DNA from: an uncultured Pelagibacteraceae bacterium
GTDB lineage: Bacteria; Pseudomonadota; Alphaproteobacteria; Pelagibacterales; Pelagibacteraceae
Length of the DNA stretch: 64,000 nt
Direction of reading: 5' to 3'
NCBI GenBank assembly: GCA_902571925.1
Contig: CACGDW010000001.1
Coordinates: forward strand, 1 to 64,000
Positions 45,231 through 54,095 of the stretch are shown here, piece after piece (the stretch's first letter is position 1; every line of letters starts with the position of its first letter). Both the position numbers and the translations under genes were made by a program. The notes below the pieces were generated by a model. The model was not told the origin of the DNA and searched no databases. It saw nothing but the letters and a program-made list of their open reading frames with translations.

Positions 45231-45937
45231 TAGCTAACATTCCACCTATACCCACTCCCATATCTTGTCTCAATAGCTGAAAATTCTGGATCAACTTTTT
45301 TAAACTTTTTTCTAATTCTTTTAACATGACTATCAATGGTTCTATCCTCAATGTCAGTGTCTTCTCTATAAGCTATATCCATTAGTTGTGCTCTTTCTTT
45401 AATAATTCCTGGTCTTTTTGCTAATTCTTTTACTAATAAAAATTCTGTTGTTGTCAGTTTGTCTGGAAGTTGTTTTCCATCCCATTCACACTCTAACTGT
45501 GATGGATCTAACTTTAATTTACCATGAGAAATTATACTTTTATTTTCCTCAATGCTATCTTTTGAATCTTTTTTTCTGAGCTGAACTCTTATTCTTTCTA
45601 TCAAAACTTTTATAGAGAAACCTCCTGACTTTTTTACAAAATCATCTGCACCTAATTTTAAACCCAGCAACTCATCAATTTCATCATCCTTTGAAGTTAA
45701 AAATATAACTGGTAAAGATGTTTTTTTTCTTAACTTTTTGAGTAACTCTTCGCCATCCATTTTAGGCATTTTAATATCAATAATTGCTAAATCTGGAGGA
45801 GTTCGAGTTAAACCTATTAAAGCACTTTCACCGTCTATATAAGTCTGGACCTTAAAACCTTCTTTTTCTAAAGCTATACTTAAACTTGTTAAGATATTTC
45901 TATCATCATCTATTAAAGCGATTACTTGTTTCTGCAT
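45230..45937 (-). CDS. chvI: Response regulator, ChvI-like (OmpR family)
   Basis: A receiver domain with the phosphorylatable Asp in PPDLAIIDIKMPKMDGEELL (about residue 54) and a Lys at about 105 is followed by an OmpR-type winged-helix DNA-binding domain ending in RTIDSHVKRIRKKFKKVDPEFSAIETRYGSGYRW. This ending and the LLGLKLGADDFVKKSGGF segment are typical of ChvI. Length 235. It pairs with chvG downstream. It is 51 bases from polA, which is transcribed in the same direction, so it may depend on a promoter in that gap or inside polA. Confidence 0.92.
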   Translation of the reverse strand: MQKQVIALIDDDRNILTSLSIALEKEGFKVQTYIDGESALIGLTRTPPDLAIIDIKMPKMDGEELLKKLRKKTSLPVIFLTSKDDEIDELLGLKLGADDFVKKSGGFSIKVLIERIRVQLRKKDSKDSIEENKSIISHGKLKLDPSQLECEWDGKQLPDKLTTTEFLLVKELAKRPGIIKERAQLMDIAYREDTDIEDRTIDSHVKRIRKKFKKVDPEFSAIETRYGSGYRWNVS

Positions 45938-45988
45938 AATTGGATATAAAAATACTAAATTGTTCTAATTTGGGCAATCAAATTAAAT

Positions 45989-48763
45989 TTAGTGAAGTTG
46001 TCCCCAGTTATTACCAGTATTTAAATCTACTGTTAAGGGTATGGAAAAAGAGTGATGATCGCTGTTAACAACACTACTCATTTCCTCAATTATAATTTTA
46101 CTGATTCTTTTTACATCTTCTTCAGGAGTCTCAAAAATTAATTCATCATGAATTTGCAGTAACATTTTTGTTTTATTATTTTTTTGGTCATTTAACTTTT
46201 CACTTAATCTAATCATTGCTAACCTCATAATTTCTGATGCAGATCCTTGGATTGGAGCATTAATTGCAGCACGTTCTTGAAAATTTCTAATATTAAAATT
46301 TTTATCGTTTATGTTCATAAAATGTGATTTTCTTCCAAATATGTTATTGACATAACCACTTTTTCGGCAAAACTTAATCGTTTGGTCCATGTAAACTTTA
46401 ATTTCTGGAAACTTTGCAAAATATGAATTCAAAAATTCTTCTGCTTCATAATTAGAAACATTTATTTGCTTGGCTAAGCCATATTGGGAAATACCATAAA
46501 TAATTCCAAAATTTATTGCTTTTGCCTTTCTTCTTTGGTCTTGATTCACTTTATCGATATTAATATTGAATATTTGACTAGCTGTTAAGGAGTGAATATC
46601 TTCATTATTTTTAAAAGCTTTTTTTAATTCTTTCACATTTGCAAGATCAGCTAAAATTCTCATTTCGATTTGATTATAATCTGCAGAAATTAAACTATAC
46701 CCTTTTTCTGCTACAAAAGCTTTTCTAATATCCTTACCATCCTCTGATTTTATAGGTATGTTTTGCAAATTTGGGTCACTAGATGCCAATCTACCTGTTG
46801 TCGTTGCTGCTAATAAAAAAGACGTATGAACTCTTTTGGTTTGTGAATTAATGTGTTCCGGCAAAGAGTCTGAATAAGTATTTTTTAATTTTGAAATTTG
46901 TCTCCAATCAAGAACCAATTGGGGAAATTTATGACCTTTAAAAGCAAGATCCTCTAATACAGACGCGCTAGTGGCAAAACTACCTTTTTTCGTTTTTTTA
47001 AGATCAGCTATTTTAAGATCATTATACAAAACCTCACCTAGTTGTTTAGGTGAGGCAATATTAAACTCTTTTTTAGATATTTTAAAAACCTCTTTTTGAA
47101 TTTTTTCAATTTTTTTTTCAAATTTTAAAGATAAGGTTTTTAGGAATTGATTATTAACTTTAACACCTTCAATCTCCATAAAAGCTAAAATTTTAATCAT
47201 TGGTTTTTCAAATACTTCATAAATGTTGGTCATTTTCTCATCTTTCAAACTTTTGTTAAATTTTTTATATAGTCTATAAGTTATATCCGCATCCTCAGCC
47301 GCATAATCTTTTGCTTTTTCAACCTCTACAGAACCAAAATTAATTTCTTTCTTTCCTGTGCCAACTAGATCCTTAAAAGAGATTGGTTTATGGTTTAAAT
47401 GAATTTCAGATAAGGTATCCATATTATGTCTATTTTTTCCAGCATCCAAAACATATGACATAAGCATAGTGTCCTCCATCGATGTAATATTGATACCATG
47501 CTTAAATAATACAATAAAATCAAACTTAATATTCTGTCCTATTTTTTTTATGCTTGGGTCTTCAAGTAAGGGTTTGAGTTTTTTTAAAACTAAACCTTTA
47601 TCCAAAGATTTCTTTGGATCATGACCTATGGGAATATAACAAGCCTTACCGATTTTAGAGCTTAAAGATAATCCAATTAAATCAGCTTGATGAGGATCCA
47701 AAGAGCTTGTTTCAGTGTCTACTGCAACTTCTCCCTTCTCTTCAGCTTCTTCAATCCAATTATCAATTTCTTTTAGATCAGTAATGAGATGATAGTCTTT
47801 TTTATTTATTTCTTTAATTTTTTCTTTAGTTTTTGTGATATTTTTTACTTCTTCAAAATTTGGCTCTCCATAAACTGAAATAGCAGAACTCAATAACCTA
47901 TTAAATTCCATCTCTCTCAAAAATTTATAAAGCTTATCCTTATCTATTTCCTTTAATTGAAATTCTATCAAAGCTCTTTCAACAGGAACATCATGCTTAA
48001 GAGTAACTAGCTGCTTACTTATTAAAGCTTTATCCTTATTTTCAATAAGTGTTTCTCTTCTTTTATTCTGTTTAATTTCATGAGCAGATTTTAAAAGTTT
48101 TTCCAAATTTCCATATTTATTGATCAATTCTGAGGCAGTTTTTACACCAATTCCTGGTACTCCTGGAACATTGTCACTACTATCACCGGCTAAAGCTTGA
48201 ACATCAATAACTTTAGATGAGTCTACCCCAAATTTTTTTTGTATATCTTCCTCAGAAATAAATTTATTTTTCATAGGATCAAAAATTCGAACATCTTTTT
48301 TATATAATTGCATTAAATCTTTATCAGATGACACAATTGTAACTTTTGCTCCTTTTTTTAAAATTTGATCAACATATGTTGCAATAAGATCATCAGCCTC
48401 ATAATTAATTAAATCTACAGAAGGCAAATTGAATGCTAGAACAGATTTTCTTATGTATTCAAATTGTGGTGCAAGATCATCAGGAGCTTCGGTACGATTT
48501 GCTTTATACTCAGTGTAAATTTCATTTCTGAAAGTTTTTCTTGCAGAGTCAAAAATAACTGCAAAATGTGTTGGCTTTTGTTTATTTTCACTGGATTTAG
48601 AGTCCTCTAACAACTTGAACAACATACTGCAGAATCCACTAACTGCACCAGTTGGTAATCCATCACTTTTTCTTGTTAAAGGGGGCAGTGCATAGTAAGC
48701 CCTAAATATATAACCTGAACCATCGATGAGATAAAAATGATCTGATTTTTTAATTTTGTCCAT
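45989..48763 (-). CDS. polA: DNA polymerase I
   Basis: A repair and Okazaki-fragment polymerase with three domains. Residues 1-290 form the 5'-3' exonuclease (FYLIDGSGYIFRAYYALPPL, DDLIATYVD, GDSSDNVPGVPGIG). The 3'-5' exonuclease region at about 340-490 keeps the catalytic DTETSSLDP (Exo I), NIKFDFIVL and YAAEDADITYRLY, so proofreading is probably active. The polymerase domain shows DYNQIEMRILAD (motif A), RRKAKAINFGIIYG (motif B) and QIHDELIFE (motif C). At 924 residues the length is normal. It begins the polA-chvI-chvG-ahcY train. Confidence 0.98.
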   Translation of the reverse strand: MDKIKKSDHFYLIDGSGYIFRAYYALPPLTRKSDGLPTGAVSGFCSMLFKLLEDSKSSENKQKPTHFAVIFDSARKTFRNEIYTEYKANRTEAPDDLAPQFEYIRKSVLAFNLPSVDLINYEADDLIATYVDQILKKGAKVTIVSSDKDLMQLYKKDVRIFDPMKNKFISEEDIQKKFGVDSSKVIDVQALAGDSSDNVPGVPGIGVKTASELINKYGNLEKLLKSAHEIKQNKRRETLIENKDKALISKQLVTLKHDVPVERALIEFQLKEIDKDKLYKFLREMEFNRLLSSAISVYGEPNFEEVKNITKTKEKIKEINKKDYHLITDLKEIDNWIEEAEEKGEVAVDTETSSLDPHQADLIGLSLSSKIGKACYIPIGHDPKKSLDKGLVLKKLKPLLEDPSIKKIGQNIKFDFIVLFKHGINITSMEDTMLMSYVLDAGKNRHNMDTLSEIHLNHKPISFKDLVGTGKKEINFGSVEVEKAKDYAAEDADITYRLYKKFNKSLKDEKMTNIYEVFEKPMIKILAFMEIEGVKVNNQFLKTLSLKFEKKIEKIQKEVFKISKKEFNIASPKQLGEVLYNDLKIADLKKTKKGSFATSASVLEDLAFKGHKFPQLVLDWRQISKLKNTYSDSLPEHINSQTKRVHTSFLLAATTTGRLASSDPNLQNIPIKSEDGKDIRKAFVAEKGYSLISADYNQIEMRILADLANVKELKKAFKNNEDIHSLTASQIFNINIDKVNQDQRRKAKAINFGIIYGISQYGLAKQINVSNYEAEEFLNSYFAKFPEIKVYMDQTIKFCRKSGYVNNIFGRKSHFMNINDKNFNIRNFQERAAINAPIQGSASEIMRLAMIRLSEKLNDQKNNKTKMLLQIHDELIFETPEEDVKRISKIIIEEMSSVVNSDHHSFSIPLTVDLNTGNNWGQLH

Positions 48764-48809
48764 TGTAAATAAATATAGATTATCAATAAAAATAAGAGTA
48801 TTATTTTTT

Positions 48810-49361
48810 ATGGAACTTATAAAGCAAAATACTCAAACTAAAATAATTAAATCATTAATTGTAATTTTTCTTGGATCAATAATTCTGGCTATTTCTGCCA
48901 AAATTAAAATACCTTTTTATCCAATACCTATGACAATGCAAACTTTTGTAGTTTTGTTTTTGGGAATAAGCTTTGGATATAAAATTGCTTTTTTTACAGT
49001 TGGATTATATTTAATAGAAGGGATATTGGGTTTACCAGTTTTCTCTAATTCTCCAGAAAGGGGTGTGGGTCTAGTTTACTTTACAGGACCAACTATGGGT
49101 TATCTAATTGGATTTCTTTCTGCATGTTTTTTGGCTTCTTTGGTTAAATTAAAAGATAACTACTTTATTATTTTTATAAAATTGGTTTTAGCAGTTTCAA
49201 CTATTTATATTTTTGGTATTTTATGGTTAGGAACATTAATAGGTTGGGATAAGCCAATTGTACAACTTGGTGTTACTCCGTTTCTTTTAGCTGAACTATT
49301 TAAGGTTGGTTTGCTTACAGTTATTTCTAAGTATGTTTTTAAATTAAGAAGATTTACTTAG
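48810..49361 (+). CDS. bioY: Biotin transporter BioY
   Basis: The substrate-binding membrane component for biotin uptake. The N-terminal half has IIKSLIVIFLGSIILAISAKIKIPFYPIPMTMQTF, where IP..PVPiT.QT is the BioY signature, then LYLIEGILGLPVFSN and TGPTMGYLIGFL, with about six hydrophobic segments. From ATG 48810 the protein is 183 residues, matching the family; the ORF track start is a TTG that overlaps polA. No BioM/BioN genes are present, so it would use an energising module elsewhere or work alone. Convergent with actR, overlapping by eight bases. Confidence 0.88.
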   Translation: MELIKQNTQTKIIKSLIVIFLGSIILAISAKIKIPFYPIPMTMQTFVVLFLGISFGYKIAFFTVGLYLIEGILGLPVFSNSPERGVGLVYFTGPTMGYLIGFLSACFLASLVKLKDNYFIIFIKLVLAVSTIYIFGILWLGTLIGWDKPIVQLGVTPFLLAELFKVGLLTVISKYVFKLRRFT

Positions 49362-49917
49362 GAGATCTTTTAGATAAAATTCTTTGTAAAGTTCTTCTGT
49401 GCATCTTTAATCTTCTCGCTGTTTCCGACACATTTCTATTACATAGTTCGAATACTCTATGAATATGTTCCCACTTTACTCTATCAGCTGACATTGGGTT
49501 TTCCGGTGGAGCTGCTTTTTTTTCTGGGTCTGCCAACAAAGCTTTTTCAACATCATCAGCATCTGCAGGTTTGGCTAAATAATCAATTGCGCCCTCTTTT
49601 ATAGCAGCAACTGCAGTTGGTATATTTCCATATCCCGTTAACATTATAATTCTACTAAGTGAATTAGAGGATTGTATTTCTTTTACTACCTCTAGACCAT
49701 TACCATCTGCTAATCTTAGATCAACAACAGCAAAACCAGGTTTTTTTGCTTTAACAGTATCTATGCCTTTTTTTACACCTTCAGCTTGAATAACCTCAAA
49801 TCCTTTTTTTTCCATTGCTCTAGCCAACCTCTCTCTAAAAGGATTGTCATCATCAACAATTAATAGGGATTTATTATCAAAATCAGCTAAGTTTTGAAGT
49901 GTTGTTTCATTTTTCAT
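49354..49917 (-). CDS. ActR/PrrA/RegA-type response regulator
   Basis: A global redox regulator of alphaproteobacteria. The receiver has DDDNPFRERLARAMEKKGF at the start, the phosphorylatable Asp in AVVDLRLADGNGLEVV (about residue 62) and IIMLTGYGNIPTAVAAIKEGAIDYLAKP. A linker leads to the Fis-type helix-turn-helix KWEHIHRVFELCNRNVSETARRLKMHRRTLQRILSKRSP, nearly identical to that of the family. The 187-residue length is right. The cognate sensor (RegB/PrrB) is not in the window. It is divergent from the polyamine operon, sharing a 147-base intergenic region. Confidence 0.93.
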   Translation of the reverse strand: MKNETTLQNLADFDNKSLLIVDDDNPFRERLARAMEKKGFEVIQAEGVKKGIDTVKAKKPGFAVVDLRLADGNGLEVVKEIQSSNSLSRIIMLTGYGNIPTAVAAIKEGAIDYLAKPADADDVEKALLADPEKKAAPPENPMSADRVKWEHIHRVFELCNRNVSETARRLKMHRRTLQRILSKRSPK

Positions 49918-49962
49918 GATCTTAATATGGAGGTTTTTTTCAATATTTCAATAGATCATTAT

Positions 49963-49992
49963 TTACTTTACTTTAGGTAACTATTCTATAAT
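49963..49992 (+). promoter_or_regulatory. Probable promoter of the polyamine operon
   Basis: TATAAT at 49987-49992 is a perfect -10 box. A poor -35, TTACTT, lies 18 bases upstream. A start near 49999 would give a leader of about 65 bases. Confidence 0.5.
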
Positions 49993-50001
49993 GAGTCGAT
50001 T

Positions 50002-50019
50002 TATGAAAGTTATTTCATA
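50002..50019 (+). other. Leader hairpin and possible upstream ORF before the polyamine operon
   Basis: TATGAAA-GTTA-TTTCATA is a perfect 7-bp stem with a four-base loop. An ATG at 50003 opens a 12-codon frame (MKVISYEIAFFC, stop at 50039-50041) that starts within the stem. After that come T8 and G6 (50043-50056), and the G6 can pair with the anti-SD, eight bases from the operon start codon. Confidence 0.4.
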
Positions 50020-50064
50020 CGAAATTGCTTTTTTTTGTTAAATTTTTTTTGGGGGGCATTTTAA

Positions 50065-51249
50065 ATGCAAAAATTTAAGTCAGTTGAAGACCTTGTTAAA
50101 CAACTGAAACCAAATAAGCCGGTTTATTGTATAAGGAAGAAGTCTATTCTTTCTGCATCAAAATACTTTCAAAAAAATTTCCCTGGAAATATTTTATACG
50201 CAGTCAAAACAAATCCTCATCCTACAGTTATTAAAACTCTGATAAAAAGTGGTATAAACCAATTTGACGTTGCATCGATTGAAGAAATAAAAGTCATAAA
50301 AAAATTCAGTCCATCAGCTAAATGCTCTTATATGCATACTGTAAAAAACAGAGAAAGCATAAGAGAAGCTTATTATAAATATGGAATTAAAACTTTTGCT
50401 TTAGATACTAAGGAGGAATTAATAAAAATTATTGAAAGTACAGATAATGCAAAAGATCTTGAATTATTTGTAAGGGTGGCTGTTTCTAATGAGCATGCTG
50501 AAATAGATTTATCAAAAAAATTTGGCGCTTTAAGTTCTGAAGCTACTGGATTACTTAGATTGGTTAAACAAAATTCAAAAAAAATTGGTTTAAGTTTTCA
50601 TGTAGGATCACAATGTATGCATCCTATCTCTTACTCAAAGGGTATTTCAGAAATAGGAAATATAATTAAAAGAACAAAAATTATACCAAATTACATAAAT
50701 GTTGGAGGAGGTTTTCCAACGATATATCCTGATTTAATTCCACAATCCTTAGATAACTATTTAGAGGAAATTAAAAAAAGTTTAAAGAGTTTAAAATTAG
50801 AAAGTATGCCAGAGATTATCTGTGAGCCAGGAAGAGCTTTGGTTGCAGAAAGTGGTTCTACCATAGTAAGAGTTGACCTTAAAAAGAAACAAAAACTTTA
50901 TATAAATGATGGAACTTATGGAACACTTTTTGATGCGGGCACACCAAATATAGTTTTTCCATCAAAAATGATAAAAGATAGTTCAAATAAAATTATTTCG
51001 AAAAAATTAACGGCTTTTGATTTTTATGGTCCTACTTGTGACAGTATGGATTATATGAAAGGTCCCTTTCTTCTTCCAAATAATATTAAGGAGAATGATT
51101 ATATTGAGCTAGGACAACTTGGAGCGTATGGAATAACTTTTAGAACTCAATTCAATGGTTTCTTTTCAGATGAGATTTACGAAGTTGAAGATAGCCCTAT
51201 AATGAGTCTTTATGATAAAGACATTAATAAAGCTATTTTGGTTGCTTAA
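50065..51249 (+). CDS. PLP-dependent ornithine/lysine/arginine-type decarboxylase (alanine-racemase fold)
   Basis: A fold-type III decarboxylase likely making putrescine, cadaverine or agmatine. The PLP Lys is in LYAVKTNPHP (about residue 51), followed by FDVASIEEI, HVGSQC, the glycine-rich PLP phosphate loop NVGGGFPTIYPD, CEPGRALVAESG and GPTCDSMDYMKGP with the Cys at the dimer interface. The 394-residue length agrees with ODC-like enzymes. The next genes encode a deoxyhypusine synthase-like enzyme and an agmatinase, which places it in polyamine synthesis. Substrate preference is not decided by these motifs. The SD-like G6 run is unusual. Confidence 0.88.
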   Translation: MQKFKSVEDLVKQLKPNKPVYCIRKKSILSASKYFQKNFPGNILYAVKTNPHPTVIKTLIKSGINQFDVASIEEIKVIKKFSPSAKCSYMHTVKNRESIREAYYKYGIKTFALDTKEELIKIIESTDNAKDLELFVRVAVSNEHAEIDLSKKFGALSSEATGLLRLVKQNSKKIGLSFHVGSQCMHPISYSKGISEIGNIIKRTKIIPNYINVGGGFPTIYPDLIPQSLDNYLEEIKKSLKSLKLESMPEIICEPGRALVAESGSTIVRVDLKKKQKLYINDGTYGTLFDAGTPNIVFPSKMIKDSSNKIISKKLTAFDFYGPTCDSMDYMKGPFLLPNNIKENDYIELGQLGAYGITFRTQFNGFFSDEIYEVEDSPIMSLYDKDINKAILVA

Positions 51250-52292
51250 TGTCGGAAAATAAAAATCTAGGTCATAATAGTAAAAAAGATTTATTAAAAA
51301 ATCCAGTTGAACATATAGACATAACATCTTTTGACTCACGAAAGATTATTTCATCTATGGAGAAAATGTCTTTTGTTTCACGAGAAACTGCTAATGCTGC
51401 AAATATTTATAATGAAATGCTGAAAGATAAAGATTGTACAATTTTTTTAACATTAGCAGGTTCTACGTCTGCAGCTGGTTGTATGAATATTTATAAAGAC
51501 CTTGTAAAATACAACATGGTAGATGCAATTGTTGCAACTGGAGCATCAATAATAGATATGGATTTTTTTGAAGCCTTAGGTTTCAAACATTATCGAGGAT
51601 CACAATTTCAAGATGATACTGAGCTAAGAAAAAATTATATAGATAGAATATATGACACCTATATTGACGAAGAGGAACTGCAGATTTGTGATAAAAAAAT
51701 TTGTGAAATAGCCGATAATTTAGAGCCTAAAAGTTACACTTCTAGAGAATTTATTTGTGAAATGGGAAAATATTTAAAAAAAAATTCCATCAAAAAAGAC
51801 TCTCTGATTGAAACAGCTTATGACAACAACGTTCCAATATTTTGTCCAGCCTTCACAGACTCAAGTGCAGGTTTTGGACTAGTAATTCATCAAGAAAAAA
51901 ATCCAAAAAAACATATGACGATTGACTCAATTAGAGAATTTAGAGAACTAACAGAAATTAAGATTCGGTCAAAAGGTTCAGGTTTATTTATGATTGGAGG
52001 AGGAGTGCCAAAAAATTTTATTCAAGATACGGTAATATGTGCCGAGCTTTTAGGTAAAGAAGTTGATATGCATAAATACGCTGTACAAATCACTGTAGCA
52101 GACTCTAGAGATGGAGCTTGTAGTAGCTCAACTTTAAAAGAAGCTAGTTCTTGGGGTAAAGTTGATGTAACTAAAGAACAAATGGTTTTTGCAGAAGCAA
52201 CAAGCGTACTCCCTTTAATAGCCAGTGATGCATATCACAAAGCTGAATGGAAAAACAGAGAAAGAAAAAATTTCTCAAAAATATTTGGATAA
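51249..52292 (+). CDS. Deoxyhypusine synthase-like protein (probable homospermidine synthase)
   Basis: Homologous to eukaryotic deoxyhypusine synthase, but bacteria have no eIF5A substrate; characterised bacterial members act as homospermidine synthases. NAD-binding segments ATGASIIDMDFFEALG and FMIGGGVPKNFI are present. The essential Lys in the SWGKV motif (the equivalent of human Lys329) is kept in EASSWGKVDVT. Length 347 is typical. It starts one base inside the stop of the decarboxylase gene. The ureohydrolase after it could supply putrescine. The function as homospermidine synthase is inference from the family. Confidence 0.85.
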   Translation: MSENKNLGHNSKKDLLKNPVEHIDITSFDSRKIISSMEKMSFVSRETANAANIYNEMLKDKDCTIFLTLAGSTSAAGCMNIYKDLVKYNMVDAIVATGASIIDMDFFEALGFKHYRGSQFQDDTELRKNYIDRIYDTYIDEEELQICDKKICEIADNLEPKSYTSREFICEMGKYLKKNSIKKDSLIETAYDNNVPIFCPAFTDSSAGFGLVIHQEKNPKKHMTIDSIREFRELTEIKIRSKGSGLFMIGGGVPKNFIQDTVICAELLGKEVDMHKYAVQITVADSRDGACSSSTLKEASSWGKVDVTKEQMVFAEATSVLPLIASDAYHKAEWKNRERKNFSKIFG

Positions 52293-52296
52293 TAGA

Positions 52297-53172
52297 TTGA
52301 AATATCTGTCAAATAAAAAAGGTTTTTTAGGAGTTGATAATAAATTTAATTTTCAAGAAAGAGTTGTAATAGTCCCTTTTGGTCTAGAAAAAACTGTTAG
52401 CTACGGCAGTGGTACTAAAAATGGTCCAAGAGAAATAATTAAAGCCTCTCATCAAGTAGAATTATATGACGAGGAATTAAATTGTGAACCTTATAAAAAG
52501 ATAGGAATAAAAACATTAAAACCTTTTAAGATTGACAAGAACATAAATAAAGCACTAAAAAAAATGACTTCTTTAAACAAAGAAATTTTGGATAAAAAAC
52601 TCTTTCCTATGACTTTTGGTGGTGAACATTCGATTACACCTGCATGCATAGAGCCATTTGTAAAAAAATATAAAAAAATTTGTCTTTTACATTTTGATGC
52701 TCATGCAGATTTAAGAGATAGTTATAATGGTAATAGATTTTCTCATGCCTCAGCTATTAGAAGGTGTTTAGACCATAAAAATGTTTCAATTATCTCATTT
52801 GGTATAAGAAATATCTCTCAAAGTGAAATCCCATTCTTAAAAAAGAATAAATCTAGAATAAATATTTTTTGGGCTAAAGATAAAGCAAAGTGGAGTCTTC
52901 GGAAGTTTCAAAAATTAATAGAGAATAAAACAGTATATCTTACTTTTGATGTTGATGGTTTTGACTCAAGTATTATGCCTGCTACTGGTACACCAGAGCC
53001 AGGAGGATTATTTTGGGATGAAACTTTGGACATTATAAGGATAGCCGCAAAAAACTCTAATATAGTTGGAGCAGACATAAATGAACTTTCACCAATCAAA
53101 GGTTTTAACTCTTATAATTTTTTAGTAGCAAAGCTAGCGTATAAAATACTCACTTATAAATATTTATACTAA
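52297..53172 (+). CDS. speB: Agmatinase/arginase family ureohydrolase
   Basis: A manganese enzyme probably hydrolysing agmatine to putrescine and urea. Metal ligands are visible in GGEHSITPA, HFDAHADLRD and FDVDGFDSSIMPATGTPEPGG. The start is uncertain: the ORF track uses GTG 52225 (or ATG 52228), overlapping the previous gene by 65 or more bases, whereas TTG 52297 lies four bases after its stop and leaves about 22 residues before the first strand (RVVIVPFG), as in other agmatinases. I prefer TTG. It is the last gene of the operon. Agmatinase rather than arginase or formiminoglutamase is inferred from motif and context. Confidence 0.86.
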   Translation: MKYLSNKKGFLGVDNKFNFQERVVIVPFGLEKTVSYGSGTKNGPREIIKASHQVELYDEELNCEPYKKIGIKTLKPFKIDKNINKALKKMTSLNKEILDKKLFPMTFGGEHSITPACIEPFVKKYKKICLLHFDAHADLRDSYNGNRFSHASAIRRCLDHKNVSIISFGIRNISQSEIPFLKKNKSRINIFWAKDKAKWSLRKFQKLIENKTVYLTFDVDGFDSSIMPATGTPEPGGLFWDETLDIIRIAAKNSNIVGADINELSPIKGFNSYNFLVAKLAYKILTYKYLY

Positions 53173-53187
53173 GCCTATATCGGCTTA
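53170..53187. terminator. Weak bidirectional terminator after the polyamine operon
   Basis: TAAGCC-TATATC-GGCTTA is a 6-bp stem between the convergent agmatinase and queuosine-transporter genes, with both stops inside it. A T5 run follows four bases later on the plus strand. Confidence 0.45.
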
Positions 53188-53726
53188 AATGTTTTTAATA
53201 AAAATCTAAAAGGAATTAGCATTATTAACGCTACTAATATCTTTACTGTTAAATCTCCAAATGCGAGCGAAACCCAAGGTATTCCCGTCGCATAAAAGGA
53301 TATAGAAAAAAATAAAAAAGTATCAACTGTGGATCCAATAAGTGATGATGTTAATGGAGCAATGAACCAGTCTCTTTTTCTAAAATTATCGAATACTTGA
53401 ACATCTAGTAATTGAGCTATTAAAAATGCGGTACCTGAACCTATAGCAATTCTTAAGGATATTAGGTCTGCGAAGTTTGTAGAAAATAAAAGAGTAAAAC
53501 CAATTCCTATAACAAAACCAATATAAACAATTTTTCTAGCAATCAACTTACCATAAGATCTATTAGCTAGGTCCGTAATTAAAAAAGCGACTGGATAACT
53601 AAATGCACCATAAGTTAATATTTCTTCTAAACCATAATACCTAATTGGAAACTGAACTAAATAATTAGATGCTAAAACAATAGCTCCCATAAAAAATGAG
53701 AGTGTCAAAAATATCTTATTCATCAT
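53175..53726 (-). CDS. Queuosine precursor transporter (QPTR/YhhQ family)
   Basis: A membrane protein that takes up preQ0 or preQ1 (queuosine precursors) for tRNA modification. Segments [46 protein letters not shown] are typical, with [21 protein letters not shown] and [18 protein letters not shown] later; about six membrane helices are visible. Length 183. It starts at the end of rpmB with ATGATGA overlap, so the two genes are coupled. Two consecutive ATGs (53726 and 53723) are both possible starts. Confidence 0.88.
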   Translation of the reverse strand: MMNKIFLTLSFFMGAIVLASNYLVQFPIRYYGLEEILTYGAFSYPVAFLITDLANRSYGKLIARKIVYIGFVIGIGFTLLFSTNFADLISLRIAIGSGTAFLIAQLLDVQVFDNFRKRDWFIAPLTSSLIGSTVDTFLFFSISFYATGIPWVSLAFGDLTVKILVALIMLIPFRFLLKTFKPI

Positions 53727-54037
53727 GCAGACTTAGATTGAACAGGCTTTTTTTGAAATGGAGATTTAATCAGTAAACTTTTTTTTAGTTTTTTTAATCT
53801 TGGAGATAAATTTTTATTTTTTACTGTCTTTAAGAATTCATCAAAACTTCCTTTTTTATCGACAGATCTTACACCAGCATTACTAACTGTAAGTTTCATA
53901 CTTCTTTTTAAAAGCTCACTAGTAAATTTTACTTTTTTTAAATTAGGCAGAAATCTTCTTTTTGTCTTATTATTAGCATGACTAACATTATGACCTTTCA
54001 TAGGATTTTTTCCAGTTAGTTCACATTTTTTTGCCAT
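53723..54037 (-). CDS. rpmB: 50S ribosomal protein L28
   Basis: A structural protein of the large ribosomal subunit. The start [38 protein letters not shown] is the standard L28 N-terminus, followed by [27 protein letters not shown]. At 104 residues it has the C-terminal extension usual in alphaproteobacteria (about 78 in E. coli). A sigma70-type promoter lies directly upstream. The downstream queuosine-transporter gene overlaps its stop. Confidence 0.97.
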   Translation of the reverse strand: MAKKCELTGKNPMKGHNVSHANNKTKRRFLPNLKKVKFTSELLKRSMKLTVSNAGVRSVDKKGSFDEFLKTVKNKNLSPRLKKLKKSLLIKSPFQKKPVQSKSA

Positions 54038-54049
54038 AATAACATCGAC

Positions 54050-54078
54050 TATATAAGGTGAGATATGGATTGCGTCAA
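54050..54078 (-). promoter_or_regulatory. Sigma70-type promoter of rpmB
   Basis: On the minus strand, TTGACG (54078-54073), a 17-base spacer and TATATA (54055-54050). The start would be near 54043, only about six bases before the ATG, so the mRNA would have a very short leader. Confidence 0.45.
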
Positions 54079-54095
54079 GTTTATATGATTTAAGA

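Noticed and set aside
52225-52296. Upstream GTG/ATG start of the agmatinase gene
   Set aside because: It would overlap the conserved end of the deoxyhypusine-synthase-like gene by at least 65 bases; the TTG at 52297 fits the family N-terminus better. The point remains open.
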